Positions 34,562 through 43,567 are shown, counted from the stretch's first letter. The stretch is 64,000 nucleotides of DNA from Pseudomonas sp. FP2335 (GCF_030687535.1 NZ_CP117437.1:3493501-3557500), one strand, 5' to 3'. Program-made: numbers and translations. The notes: a model not told the origin generated them from the letters alone.

Positions 34562-35173
34562 ATGACCCAGGCCAAGCACCCCGAAAGACTCAGAGCCTTT
34601 ATAGGCGCCCTGGCGGAACTGATCGACGGCAATCCACGCGAAGGCGACCTGCTGCACCGTGGCGGCAAGCTACTGGCGCAACTGGTCAGCCATGATGACT
34701 GGCTGCCGGATGAATTCGCCCAACCCAACCCCGAGCGCTACCAGCAATTTCTGCTGCACGCCGATTCGCGCCAGCGCTTCAGCATCGTCAGTTTCGTGTG
34801 GGGGCCGGGCCAAAGCACGCCGATTCACGACCACCGGGTGTGGGGCCTGATCGGTATGTTGCGCGGCGCGGAGTTTTCCCAAGGCTTCGCACGTGCGCCC
34901 GACGGCAGCCTGGTCGCCGAAGGCAAGCCGATTGAATTGGTGCCCGGCCAGGTTGAAGCGGTGTCGCCCAAGGTCGGTGACATCCACCAGGTGAGCAACG
35001 CCTACAGCGACCAGGTGTCCATCAGCATCCATGTGTACGGCGCCAATATCGGCGCGGTGCGCCGTGCGGTGTATCAGCCCGACGGCAGCGAGAAACCGTT
35101 TATCTCCGGTTATTCCAACGCCTTCCTCCCGAACATCTGGGATTTGTCCAAAGAAAAGAGCCCTGCCCTATGA
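34562..35173 (+). CDS. Cysteine dioxygenase-type thiol dioxygenase
   Basis: A 203-residue non-heme iron cupin that oxidises a thiol to its sulfinate, with cysteine or 3-mercaptopropionate as likely substrates. The iron ligands are visible as His89 and His91 in STPIHDHRVWG and His142 in DIHQVSNAY; Ser155 and His157 (ISIHVYG) make part of the Ser-His-Tyr relay. The position of the mammalian crosslink cysteine is glycine, as usual in bacteria. The stop overlaps the rhodanese start (ATGA). First gene of a four-gene sulfur operon divergent from a LysR regulator. Confidence 0.88.
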   Translation: MTQAKHPERLRAFIGALAELIDGNPREGDLLHRGGKLLAQLVSHDDWLPDEFAQPNPERYQQFLLHADSRQRFSIVSFVWGPGQSTPIHDHRVWGLIGMLRGAEFSQGFARAPDGSLVAEGKPIELVPGQVEAVSPKVGDIHQVSNAYSDQVSISIHVYGANIGAVRRAVYQPDGSEKPFISGYSNAFLPNIWDLSKEKSPAL

Positions 35174-36753
35174 GCACCGTATCGACCCTGAACTTCGCCC
35201 AGATCCGCCAGGCCCTGCTGGACCATCACGAAATCGCCCTGGTCGACGTGCGTGAAGAGGCGCCCTTCGCCGAATCCCACCCGTTGTTTGCCGCGAATAT
35301 TCCGCTGTCCAAGCTGGAACTGGAGGTGTACTCGCGCATTCCGCGGCGTGACACCCAGGTCACCGTGTACGACAACGGCGAAGGCCTGGCTGCCCGCGCC
35401 GCCGAGCGCCTGGTTGCCCTGGGCTACACCCGGGTCAGCCTGCTCGACGGCGGCCTGGACGGTTGGCGCGAGGCCGGCGGCGAGCTGTTCATCGACGTCA
35501 ACGTGCCAAGCAAGGCCTTTGGCGAACTGGTGGAAAGCCAGCGTCACACGCCGTCCCTGGCCGCCGAAGAAGTGCAGGCGCTGCTCGACAGCAACGCCGA
35601 CGTGGTAGTGCTCGACGCCCGCCGCTTCGACGAATACCAGACCATGAGTATCCCCACCGGCATCAGCGTGCCCGGTGCCGAACTGGTGTTGCGCGCCCGT
35701 GAACTGGCGCCCGACCCGGCCACGCGCATCATCGTCAACTGCGCCGGACGCACTCGCAGCATCATCGGCACGCAGTCACTGATCAACGCCGGCGTGGCCA
35801 ACCCGGTGTCGGCGCTGCGCAACGGCACCATCGGCTGGACCCTGGCCGGGCAGAAACTCGCCCACGGCCAATCGCGCCGCTTCGCGCCAACGTCGGAAGA
35901 ACATCGCCAAGTGGCCGCGGCCGATGCGCGCCGCGTCGCCGACAGGGCGCGGGTCGGCCGCGCCACGCTGGCTGACCTGCACAGTTGGCAGCAACAGGCG
36001 CACCGCACCACCTACCTGTTCGATGTGCGCACCCCGGAAGAATTCGAAGCCGGTCACCTGCCAGGCGCACGCTCCACGCCGGGCGGCCAGTTGGTGCAGG
36101 AAACCGACCACGTCGCCAGCGTGCGCGGGGCGCGGATCGTGCTGGCGGATGACGACGGTGTGCGCGCCAACATGTCCGCCTCCTGGCTCGCGCAACTGGG
36201 CTGGGACGTGCATGTGCTGGACGACCTGCAAGCAGCGCACTTCAGCGAGCAAGGGCCGTGGGTCGCACCGGTCCCGGCGCCGCCGCAAGCCGAGTTGATC
36301 AGCCCGCACACCCTTGCCGAATGGCAGGCACATGGCGACACCGTGGTGCTGGATTTCACCGCCAGCGCCAATTACGTCAAACGCCACATCCCCGGCGCCT
36401 GGTGGGTCCTGCGCGCGCAACTGCCCGCTGCCCTGGCAGAGGCGCCCGTGGCCGAGCGTTACGTGCTGACCTGCGGCAGCAGCCAGTTGGCGCGCCTGGC
36501 GGTGGCAGAAGTCGAAGCCATCACCGGCAAGCAAGTGTTCCTGCTCGAAGGCGGCACCGCTGCCTGGATCAATGCGCAACTGCCGCTGGAAGAAGGTGAA
36601 AGCCACCTCGCCTCGCCGCGCATCGACCGCTATCGCCGCCCGTACGAAGGCACCGACAACCCCAAGGAAGCCATGCAGGCCTACCTGGATTGGGAATTCG
36701 GCCTGGTGGCCCAACTGGCCCGCGACGGCACCCATGGTTTTTTCGTCATCTGA
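35170..36753 (+). CDS. Four-domain rhodanese-like protein
   Basis: A 527-residue cytoplasmic protein built of four rhodanese domains at about residues 8-105, 128-230, 255-355 and 378-475, plus a C-terminal segment (YRRPYEGTDNPKEAMQAYLDWE) seen in multi-domain sulfurtransferases. Active cysteines are present in domain 2 (Cys191, IIVNCAGRTRS) and domain 4 (Cys435, YVLTCGSSQLA). In domains 1 and 3 the loop has aspartate instead (VYDNGEG, LADDDGVR), so those are structural or binding domains. It would carry persulfide sulfur released in thiol oxidation. The start overlaps the dioxygenase stop by 4 bp. Confidence 0.9.
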   Translation: MSTVSTLNFAQIRQALLDHHEIALVDVREEAPFAESHPLFAANIPLSKLELEVYSRIPRRDTQVTVYDNGEGLAARAAERLVALGYTRVSLLDGGLDGWREAGGELFIDVNVPSKAFGELVESQRHTPSLAAEEVQALLDSNADVVVLDARRFDEYQTMSIPTGISVPGAELVLRARELAPDPATRIIVNCAGRTRSIIGTQSLINAGVANPVSALRNGTIGWTLAGQKLAHGQSRRFAPTSEEHRQVAAADARRVADRARVGRATLADLHSWQQQAHRTTYLFDVRTPEEFEAGHLPGARSTPGGQLVQETDHVASVRGARIVLADDDGVRANMSASWLAQLGWDVHVLDDLQAAHFSEQGPWVAPVPAPPQAELISPHTLAEWQAHGDTVVLDFTASANYVKRHIPGAWWVLRAQLPAALAEAPVAERYVLTCGSSQLARLAVAEVEAITGKQVFLLEGGTAAWINAQLPLEEGESHLASPRIDRYRRPYEGTDNPKEAMQAYLDWEFGLVAQLARDGTHGFFVI

Positions 36754-36903
36754 TCAACCCCACCTGCACCCACACCGGGTGCCGGCCCCACATCCGCCCC
36801 TTCTCCAGGCGCAAGCTGAGCCCAATCGGCCCGTTCGCGCCGTTCGGCTGTGGCGGTGCGTATGACTACACGCGCCTGGCGTGCAACTTCCGAGGCCGCT
36901 GAG

Positions 36904-38436
36904 ATGACTGAGTTGAGCTGCGATGTAGTGATCGTCGGAGGCGGTTTGGCGGGCACCTGGGCCGCCATCGCTGCGGCCCGCGAAGGGGTCAAGGTCATCC
37001 TGGTGGACAAGGGCTACTGCGGCACCAGCGGCGTCACCGCCACGGCCGGTCCCGGCCATTGGTGGGTGCCACCGGGCGCGCGGGAAGCCGCCATCGACAA
37101 ACGCCTGGCCACCGCCTACGGCCTGGCCGATGCACGCTGGATGGCCCGCGCCATCGACACCACCTGGACCAGCCTGCCGGGCCTGCGCGACTACTACGCC
37201 TTCGCGCAAAACGACCAGGGCGAAACCCAATACCGTGGCCTGCGCGGCCCGGAGTACCTGCGCGGCCTGCGTCGCCGGGTACTCGACAGCGGCGTGACGA
37301 TCCTCGACCACCACCCGGCCCTGGAACTGCTGCGCGACGACAACGGCCGCGTGGTCGGTGCCCGTGGCTGGCGGCGCCAGGCCGGTGGCGACTGGTTGAT
37401 CCGCGCTGGCGCGGTGGTACTGGCCACCGGCGGCTGCGCGTTCCTCTCGCGTCTGCTGGGCAACCACACCAACACCGGCGACGGCTACCTGATGGCCGCC
37501 GAAGCCGGTGCCGAACTGTCGGGCATGGAGTTTTCCAACTACTACTGCATCGCGGCGGCGGGCAGCAGCATGACCCGTTCGATGGTGTACAGCTTCGGCG
37601 ACTACTTCGACGCAGCGGATCGGCCCTTGGCAATCAGCGGCGGCCCCGGCTTTACCGAGGATTTGGCCCGGGCGCTGCTCAACGGCCCGGTGTATTGCCG
37701 CTTGAATCGGGTGCCTGCGGATATTCGTGCACAACTGCCGAGTATCCAGCCCAACCTGATGCTGCCGTTTGATCGGCACGGGGTTGATCCGTATCGACAG
37801 CGGTTTGCCGTGACCTTGCACCCCGAGGGCACCATCCGTGGGGTGGGCGGTTTGCGTTTGCTGAATGACGACTGCCAGACCAGCGTGCCCGGCGTATTCG
37901 CCGCCGGCGACGCGGCCAGCCGTGAACCGATTGCCGGTGCGACGTCCGGGGGCGGTGCGCAGAACTCGGCGTGGGCGTTGTCCACGGGGCAGTGGGCTGG
38001 GCGGGGAGCGGCGCGGCTGGCCAGGCAGCGCGCGGCTTATCACGGTGCAGTGCGCGGCTTTGATGGCGTTGCCGGCGGCAGCGCGCAGTTGATTCAACGC
38101 ATCCAGGCCGAGGTTCACCCGCTGGACAAAAACCTCTTCCGCAGCGGCGCGCAACTCGACCGTTCACTGCGCGAACTCGACAACATCTGGGATCAGGTGC
38201 GCGCCACCGCCCCCTCAACCAACCCCCTGCGTGACCGCGAAACCGCCGCCATGGCCGCCACGGCGCGCTGGTGCTACACCGCAGCGGCGCAGCGCAAGGA
38301 AAGCCGTGGCATGCACCAGCGTAGCGACACACCGCAGCAAAGCGCCCTATACGACGCGCACTTACGCATATCCGGCGTCGATCAGGTGCACACACGTTTC
38401 GACCCCATCCCCCCTACCCCCACACAACCCATGTAG
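36904..38436 (+). CDS. FAD-dependent oxidoreductase, fumarate-reductase/AprA-like
   Basis: A 510-residue flavoprotein of the succinate dehydrogenase/fumarate reductase flavoprotein superfamily. The FAD site VVIVGGGLAGTWAAIAAA opens it; RAGAVVLATGGCAFLS, the family's GDGYLMAAEAGAELSGMEF and the C-terminal VPGVFAAGDAASREPI are all present. The C-terminal helical part is short compared with AprA of adenylylsulfate reductase. Paired with a two-cluster ferredoxin gene it resembles AprA/AprB, but the substrate is open. ATG 36904 is chosen; in-frame starts exist back to 36850. The 150-bp gap before it in the operon is unusually long, and the stop lies inside a large palindrome. Confidence 0.8.
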   Translation: MTELSCDVVIVGGGLAGTWAAIAAAREGVKVILVDKGYCGTSGVTATAGPGHWWVPPGAREAAIDKRLATAYGLADARWMARAIDTTWTSLPGLRDYYAFAQNDQGETQYRGLRGPEYLRGLRRRVLDSGVTILDHHPALELLRDDNGRVVGARGWRRQAGGDWLIRAGAVVLATGGCAFLSRLLGNHTNTGDGYLMAAEAGAELSGMEFSNYYCIAAAGSSMTRSMVYSFGDYFDAADRPLAISGGPGFTEDLARALLNGPVYCRLNRVPADIRAQLPSIQPNLMLPFDRHGVDPYRQRFAVTLHPEGTIRGVGGLRLLNDDCQTSVPGVFAAGDAASREPIAGATSGGGAQNSAWALSTGQWAGRGAARLARQRAAYHGAVRGFDGVAGGSAQLIQRIQAEVHPLDKNLFRSGAQLDRSLRELDNIWDQVRATAPSTNPLRDRETAAMAATARWCYTAAAQRKESRGMHQRSDTPQQSALYDAHLRISGVDQVHTRFDPIPPTPTQPM

Positions 38437-38563
38437 TGAGCGGGCTTGCCCGCGCTGGGTGGCGAAGCCGCCCCAAACCCAGGCACCTCGGCCTTGCTGA
38501 TACACCGCGGCGTCTGGATTCGGGGCGGCTTCGCCACCCAGCGCGGGCAAGCCCGCTCACTAC
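38435..38563. repeat. Long palindrome, copy 2 (inside an operon)
   Basis: An almost perfect inverted repeat with arms of about 45 bp: GTAGTGAGCGGGCTTGCCCG on the left and its complement CGGGCAAGCCCGCTCACTAC on the right, both continuing into GGTGGCGAAGCCGCC sequence. It overlaps the last bases of the flavoprotein gene and fills the gap to the ferredoxin gene. Same family as 2484-2581 and 26467-26527. It may reduce expression of the ferredoxin or protect the upstream mRNA. Confidence 0.85.
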
Positions 38564-38581
38564 AGAATGAGGTAATTATTG

Positions 38582-38944
38582 GTGATTGAACTGATCTACT
38601 CCGACCTCTGCAACGGCTGCGGCCAATGCGTCACCGTGTGCCCCACCAACGTGCTGGCGCTGAGCCCCCAGGGCAAACCCCGGATCGCCGACCAACAGGC
38701 GTGCCAGACCTGCTTCATGTGCGAGCTGTATTGCCGCAGCGACGCACTCTACGTCGACCCGGACGCCGAACAACTGCGTCACCCCGATGCGCAGGCAGTG
38801 CGCGCGGCGGGGTTGTTGGGCCAATATCGGCGGGATTCGGGGTGGGATGAGTGGGCGCAGGACCCGGCTCATCGCAATGAGCATTGGCGGATGGATGGGA
38901 TATTTGCGTTGGCGCGGGAGGTTGGTAGTGGTTTGAAGCAATAA
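38582..38944 (+). CDS. Two-cluster 4Fe-4S ferredoxin, AprB-like
   Basis: A 120-residue ferredoxin with two [4Fe-4S] motifs: Cys10, 13, 16, 20 in LCNGCGQCVTVCP and Cys41, 44, 47, 51 in CQTCFMCELYC. An acidic, tryptophan-containing tail (RRDSGWDEWAQDPAHRNEHWRMDG) follows, as in ferredoxin subunits paired with AprA-like flavoproteins. GTG 38582 is taken as start with GAGG about 10 bp upstream; the TTG just before is an alternative. Electron carrier for the flavoprotein, from which it is separated by the palindrome. Confidence 0.82.
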   Translation: MIELIYSDLCNGCGQCVTVCPTNVLALSPQGKPRIADQQACQTCFMCELYCRSDALYVDPDAEQLRHPDAQAVRAAGLLGQYRRDSGWDEWAQDPAHRNEHWRMDGIFALAREVGSGLKQ

Positions 38945-38952
38945 CGCTGATT

Positions 38953-39402
38953 TCAAACCTGCTGATCGATATAAGGCGATTGAAAAACCTCAAAATTCAA
39001 TTTGCTTTTTTCATGTGGGAAGCAAGAGGCTGCATCAACTTCAGAGACCAGGTACATGTAATAGTCATAGCCAAAATGAAATTCACATATTGACGACTTC
39101 AGCTTGCACCAAATTCTTTCTCTCAAAACAGCTTCAACAACAGATGCCAGCCCATCCACTTCAATTTCTTGCCCTTCAGTGTAGGGCTCACAATCCGAAT
39201 TCAATTCAAGACCACTCACTGTCAGCGAGGAAACGCGCAAGCAGCGAGAGATGGCAATTATCGTTTGTACATAGTCGGTTTCGACAGCCAGATACTCCTC
39301 CTCCGAGACGGTTTTTCCAATGTCATAAAAGCTGGTCCACTCATCATCTGGGCGCTCGCTGCCCAGGTGACCATACTTTGTTATCCGATAAGAATATTTC
39401 AT
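38953..39402 (-). CDS. Probable immunity protein of the Rhs toxin
   Basis: A 149-residue acidic cytoplasmic protein (SYRITKYGHLGSERPDDEWTS, residues 3 on; ETDYVQTIIAISRCLRVSS; FEVFQSPYIDQQV) without signal peptide. Its base composition is clearly more AT-rich than the surrounding genes. It starts 4 bp after the stop of the rhs gene on the same strand, the standard place for a cognate immunity gene. I do not recognise the fold; the immunity role is inferred from position, size, acidity and composition. AGAGG stands just before the ATG. Confidence 0.7.
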   Translation of the reverse strand: MKYSYRITKYGHLGSERPDDEWTSFYDIGKTVSEEEYLAVETDYVQTIIAISRCLRVSSLTVSGLELNSDCEPYTEGQEIEVDGLASVVEAVLRERIWCKLKSSICEFHFGYDYYMYLVSEVDAASCFPHEKSKLNFEVFQSPYIDQQV

Positions 39403-39406
39403 GCCT

Positions 39407-42400
39407 CTAGTCGCCTATTCGATTCAGGTTTTCGTCAAACGTACCGGACCTGGTTCTCTTGGAGCCCAGGTTTCTAACGCTGTCAGCTGCTTTCCAGTAC
39501 CCTCCATTATGTTTATCTACATCTGGCGTTATGTACTTAAGCTTGATCGGTGCCCTATTGTTCAAAAACACGGGTTGACCGTGTGACCGCTCGTTGATTT
39601 TTTTATATTTTAAGCGCCTCGCAGAATCAGCATGGACGCAGCTCCAGCCTTTTGGATCCACCCATCCGAACGGGTTAGGAGCATACACATAAAGATTTAT
39701 CCCCCCCACCAACCCAACCGGATCCGGCGTCGTGAACCGCCCCACATCCGGATCATAAAACCGAAACGTGTTGTAGTGCAGCCCGATCTCCCGGTCCAGG
39801 TATTGCCCCTGGAACCGCAGGTTCTGCTCTTCAAGAAAGTGCGCCTCACGCACCTCTTCAAGCGTGTTCCCCCACACCCGATACTGCGCCTTCCACACGG
39901 TTCCCCCGTCGGTTTCGGTCAGCTCTTCAGGTAGCCCATTCAGGTCGTTGTGGTAGTAACGCACCCGCTGCTGCTCGCCCGTACCGTCCACCCGGGCCAG
40001 CGGTGCGTGGCTGTGTTCTTCGTAAAGATAGAGGCTGGTCTGGCCATGCCGATGCTCTTGGAGCAGGCGCAAGCCGTTCCACTCAAAGCGGGTTTCGCCG
40101 AGTAGATAACCGCGGCTGTCGTGTTCGGTTTTGGCTACGCGCCGGCCCAGTGGGTCGTAGGTCATGCGCACCACGTTGCCGTTGTCGTTGTGCACTTCGA
40201 TCAGGCGGTGTTCGGCATCGTAGGCAAAGCGTTGCACGCCCCGCGCCCGGCTGCGTTTTTCGAGCAGCCGGCCGAAGCCGTCGTATCGGTAGTGCTTGTC
40301 CTGGTAGGTTAGCAGTCGGTTATCCCGCACAAGTCCGGTGCCGTCGAGCAGGTTGGCGGCGGCGTCGTAGGCGAAGGTTTCGTGTTGGCCTCTCACGCTG
40401 CCCTGACTGGCGAGGATGCGGCCGGTGGCGTCGTAGTGCAGCAGTTGGCGATGGTTGCGATGGGGTTCGACGCGACCGATCAGGTTGTCGGCTGGGTCGT
40501 ATTCGTAGTGCGTTTGTACAGTGGCCGACAGTTGAGACTGACGCGTGCGCGTTCGCAGGCGACCGCTGCGGTCGTAGGCGTGGCGAGTACTGAGCCGGCC
40601 TTGGGTACGCAGGACTTCGCGATGCAGGCGGTCGCGTTCGAAGTCGCTGATGACTTGGCCGTCCAGGTTGATCTGGTGCAGGTGGCCGCTGCCGTAGTAA
40701 AGGCGGTTGAGCCAGCGGCCATCGGGCAGTTGCGTCTGGCTCAAGTTGCCGAGTTCATCATAGTGGTGTTGCAGCTTGCCGGTAGCACTCTGCTCGCACG
40801 TCAGTTGGCCTAGCGCGTCATAGGCAAAACCCAGTGCTTGAGCATTGCCTTGCCGGTCGGTGGTGGTGACGTCGGTGAGTTGGTCCAACGCGTCGTAGGT
40901 GTATTCGGTTCGGCCCTCGTCAGTCTCCTTGATCCGCATACGCCCAACAGCGTCGCGTTGCAGGCGATGCACGGTAGGAGATGCGTCATCCCGCGGGACG
41001 TATTCGACGGAGACCACGTTATCCAGCGCGTCATAGGCATAACGCCGTGCACTGCCATCGAGGTCTTGCTGTTGCGTGAGTCGATCGCCCTGGTCCCAGG
41101 CGAAGCGATAGTGCTCGCCGTTTTCGTTGGTCAGGGTTTGCAATCGACCGTAGGCATCGTGCCGATATTCGATCTGGCGGCCATGGGCATCAATGCGCCG
41201 CACCAGCTGCCCGCGCCGATCATATTGGTAGCGGGTAGTGTGGCCCGCCGCATCGGTGTAGGCGCTCAACTGACCACTGGTGTTGCGCAGGTAATGTTCA
41301 ATGTAACCGTAGGGCCGTTCGATTTGCAGCAATCGGCCGTGGCTGTCGTGTTGATAACGCTGGCGTTCACCGACTGCATCGATAAGGGTTTGTAAATGAC
41401 CTCGACGGTCGTACTCGAACCTTGTGGCATAGCCCGAACAATCGACCTGCTCGATCAACTGCCCGGTTTCATTCCAGCGCTGGATTTTGCGCTTGCCCGT
41501 GGCGTCGATGATTTCGATGACCTGCCCAACTCCATCATGGCGATAGCGCACAACGTGCCCCAGCGGGTCGGTTTCACTGACGCAATTGCCGCGTTGATCG
41601 TATCGATACCGCCAGCTGTGGCCGGCTGCATCGGTTTCAACCAATGGCAGCGACCAGTGTTCCAGCCACACCGTCGATTCAATACGGCCCAGCGGATCTT
41701 GTGTGTTGCACAGGTTGCCGGATTCGTCGTAGCCGAATCGCCACTGGCCACCCAGAGGATCGGTAGCCCCCAACAACTGGCGCTCGTCATTCCAATCGAA
41801 CTGCCAGGTGTGCCCCAGGTTGTCGGTGTATTCGGTGATCTGGTACTGCGGGTTCCACTTGCGGGTGCTGACCCGTTGCAAGCCATCGGTAATCCGCGTA
41901 AGCCCGACTAGCAGGTCGTAGTCAAACTGATAATCGTCGCCCTCATCGGTCCAGTGCCGTACCACTCGCCATTCACGGTCGTCCACGCAGGCCCATTGGT
42001 AAAAGCAGCGCAGGCCGGTGGGCAGTTGGTGTTCGACCATGCGCTGGCCGCTGTCATAGGCGAAGCGGCGCTGAACATGCCCATCGGCATCGCGCACGGC
42101 TGCAAGATCGCCGTGCGTATCGTAGGTATAGCTGGAGAGCGTTTCACGACGGTGATCGGGGTACAGGCGCTCGATCTGTTCGACACGGCGGGGCCATTGC
42201 TGGCTGTAGCTCAGCTCGATTCGCACAACGCCAAAGGTATCGCGCAACTGGCTCAGGCGGCCCTGATCGTCATAGTCGAGGAAAACGCGGTTGTCATTGC
42301 GATCTCCCCACTGGCCCAAGCGCAAATGCGCAGGGTTGTCCGGTGTGGGTTCGAACAGCCGATACAGCCCGTCGACACGCTCAATCAGCAGGTGGCCGCT

Positions 42401-43567
42401 GGCATGGCGGCGTACGCTCAAGCCTTCGCCGGCGCTGAACACCGCAGCACCTAGCGGGATCACGCCCATGTCGATCTGCCGAGCCTGCTCGTCGGTGTAG
42501 ATCAGCCGTTCGCCCCCCTCGGGATGTAGGCCTATCTCGACGAACACCTCATAGGCCACACTCCAACCGGCGCCGAATATCCCGTTACGGCGTTCATCCC
42601 GGCTGCTGTAGTACCGCTGCCACACGATCGGCAACAGGCCAGGCAATGCAAAATCCAGGTCGTCGTCACCGTCGAGAATCTTCGCCCCCGTGGCGCAGTG
42701 CACCGGGTTGGGCGAGCCGCGCACTGCTGACGCAAGCGCGTTGCTCACCTGCCCTGTGCCCCACGACACCAACCCACCCACCGTCATACAGGGCAATGTG
42801 CTGAAGAACTTCGCCCCACCACCGCGCGATGCCAACAACGCCGTTACCGCCAGCCCTACACCCGGCGCCTTGCCGCTGCGAATCTCACGCACCACCACCG
42901 GCGCGCCGCCGATGACCACGTTGGACGAAATCTGCACCTTGCCCACCGTGGCTTCGCAGGTGCTTCTGTCCCCACTGCGCACGGCGGGCTGGCCGTTGAT
43001 GAATACCTTGCTGGAACCTTCGGCGAGGTACTGCTCCGGCATGGGCGGGTGTTTAGTGCAGTCGACGGTATCGGCAGGACAAGGCACAGCGCCCGCCACC
43101 GGCGCAGCGACCGTAGGACGCCAGAGCTGAGAGAGAAAACCTTCGGCGATATCCAGATAAGTCGGTTCACTGCCCGCTTCTGCCACGGCGGCGGCGACTT
43201 TCCCGGCCGCCCGCGCTGCCGGTTTGCCGTTGATAAACACATCCGGCGAACCGCTGCTGATGAATGCATCGATGACGGGTGGGAAGAGTGCGCTGGCGAA
43301 AGACTCACATATTCGCGAAAGGCCACGGCCTGCACCGGTCGCCCCCATGCCCAACCCGACCACCACACCAACCACGGCCCCCAGCACCACACAGCCCAAG
43401 CCGCCGGTGGCCACGGCAATCCCCGTCGCGGCCACCACCGCCGCCGTGGCCAGCGCGGTCACCGCTATGTTCGCCGCGATCTCCAGCACGCCACCGAACA
43501 CGTCCGCCAGCAGGGGGCTGTGTAACAGCTCATCGCCCTCGCGGGCGGCCCACAGCGTATCCGTCAT
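39407..43567 (-). CDS. rhs: Rhs polymorphic toxin with prePAAR, PAAR and C-terminal RNase-like domain
   Basis: A 1386-residue type VI secretion effector. In order: prePAAR motif AAREGDELLH (residues 8-17, pattern AARxxDxxxH); a hydrophobic membrane region at about 30-80; PAAR-like blocks (PDVFINGKPAAR, SKVFINGQPAVRSGD, QISSNVVIGGAPV) to about 260; a long YD-repeat shell from about 300 to 1230; the Rhs core end DPVGLVGGINLYVYAPNP with self-cleavage DPKGW; and a 78-residue toxin from about 1309. The toxin (KYITPDVDKHNGG, SKRTRSGTFDENLNRIGD) resembles the Ntox21 type of nuclease toxins, by memory. The toxin DNA is AT-rich. No vgrG or Eag chaperone gene is nearby. AAGGAT precedes ATG. Confidence 0.9.
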   Translation of the reverse strand: MTDTLWAAREGDELLHSPLLADVFGGVLEIAANIAVTALATAAVVAATGIAVATGGLGCVVLGAVVGVVVGLGMGATGAGRGLSRICESFASALFPPVIDAFISSGSPDVFINGKPAARAAGKVAAAVAEAGSEPTYLDIAEGFLSQLWRPTVAAPVAGAVPCPADTVDCTKHPPMPEQYLAEGSSKVFINGQPAVRSGDRSTCEATVGKVQISSNVVIGGAPVVVREIRSGKAPGVGLAVTALLASRGGGAKFFSTLPCMTVGGLVSWGTGQVSNALASAVRGSPNPVHCATGAKILDGDDDLDFALPGLLPIVWQRYYSSRDERRNGIFGAGWSVAYEVFVEIGLHPEGGERLIYTDEQARQIDMGVIPLGAAVFSAGEGLSVRRHASGHLLIERVDGLYRLFEPTPDNPAHLRLGQWGDRNDNRVFLDYDDQGRLSQLRDTFGVVRIELSYSQQWPRRVEQIERLYPDHRRETLSSYTYDTHGDLAAVRDADGHVQRRFAYDSGQRMVEHQLPTGLRCFYQWACVDDREWRVVRHWTDEGDDYQFDYDLLVGLTRITDGLQRVSTRKWNPQYQITEYTDNLGHTWQFDWNDERQLLGATDPLGGQWRFGYDESGNLCNTQDPLGRIESTVWLEHWSLPLVETDAAGHSWRYRYDQRGNCVSETDPLGHVVRYRHDGVGQVIEIIDATGKRKIQRWNETGQLIEQVDCSGYATRFEYDRRGHLQTLIDAVGERQRYQHDSHGRLLQIERPYGYIEHYLRNTSGQLSAYTDAAGHTTRYQYDRRGQLVRRIDAHGRQIEYRHDAYGRLQTLTNENGEHYRFAWDQGDRLTQQQDLDGSARRYAYDALDNVVSVEYVPRDDASPTVHRLQRDAVGRMRIKETDEGRTEYTYDALDQLTDVTTTDRQGNAQALGFAYDALGQLTCEQSATGKLQHHYDELGNLSQTQLPDGRWLNRLYYGSGHLHQINLDGQVISDFERDRLHREVLRTQGRLSTRHAYDRSGRLRTRTRQSQLSATVQTHYEYDPADNLIGRVEPHRNHRQLLHYDATGRILASQGSVRGQHETFAYDAAANLLDGTGLVRDNRLLTYQDKHYRYDGFGRLLEKRSRARGVQRFAYDAEHRLIEVHNDNGNVVRMTYDPLGRRVAKTEHDSRGYLLGETRFEWNGLRLLQEHRHGQTSLYLYEEHSHAPLARVDGTGEQQRVRYYHNDLNGLPEELTETDGGTVWKAQYRVWGNTLEEVREAHFLEEQNLRFQGQYLDREIGLHYNTFRFYDPDVGRFTTPDPVGLVGGINLYVYAPNPFGWVDPKGWSCVHADSARRLKYKKINERSHGQPVFLNNRAPIKLKYITPDVDKHNGGYWKAADSVRNLGSKRTRSGTFDENLNRIGD

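Noticed and set aside
36690..36902. 70-codon frame with several cysteines ending just before the flavoprotein ATG, a possible leader peptide
   Set aside because: It has no start codon with a ribosome site in the gap and begins inside the rhodanese gene; kept only as a note in the findings.
38953..43567. Integrated genomic island with integrase or att sites around the rhs locus
   Set aside because: No integrase, tRNA or direct repeats were seen at either side; only the toxin tip and immunity gene differ in composition.
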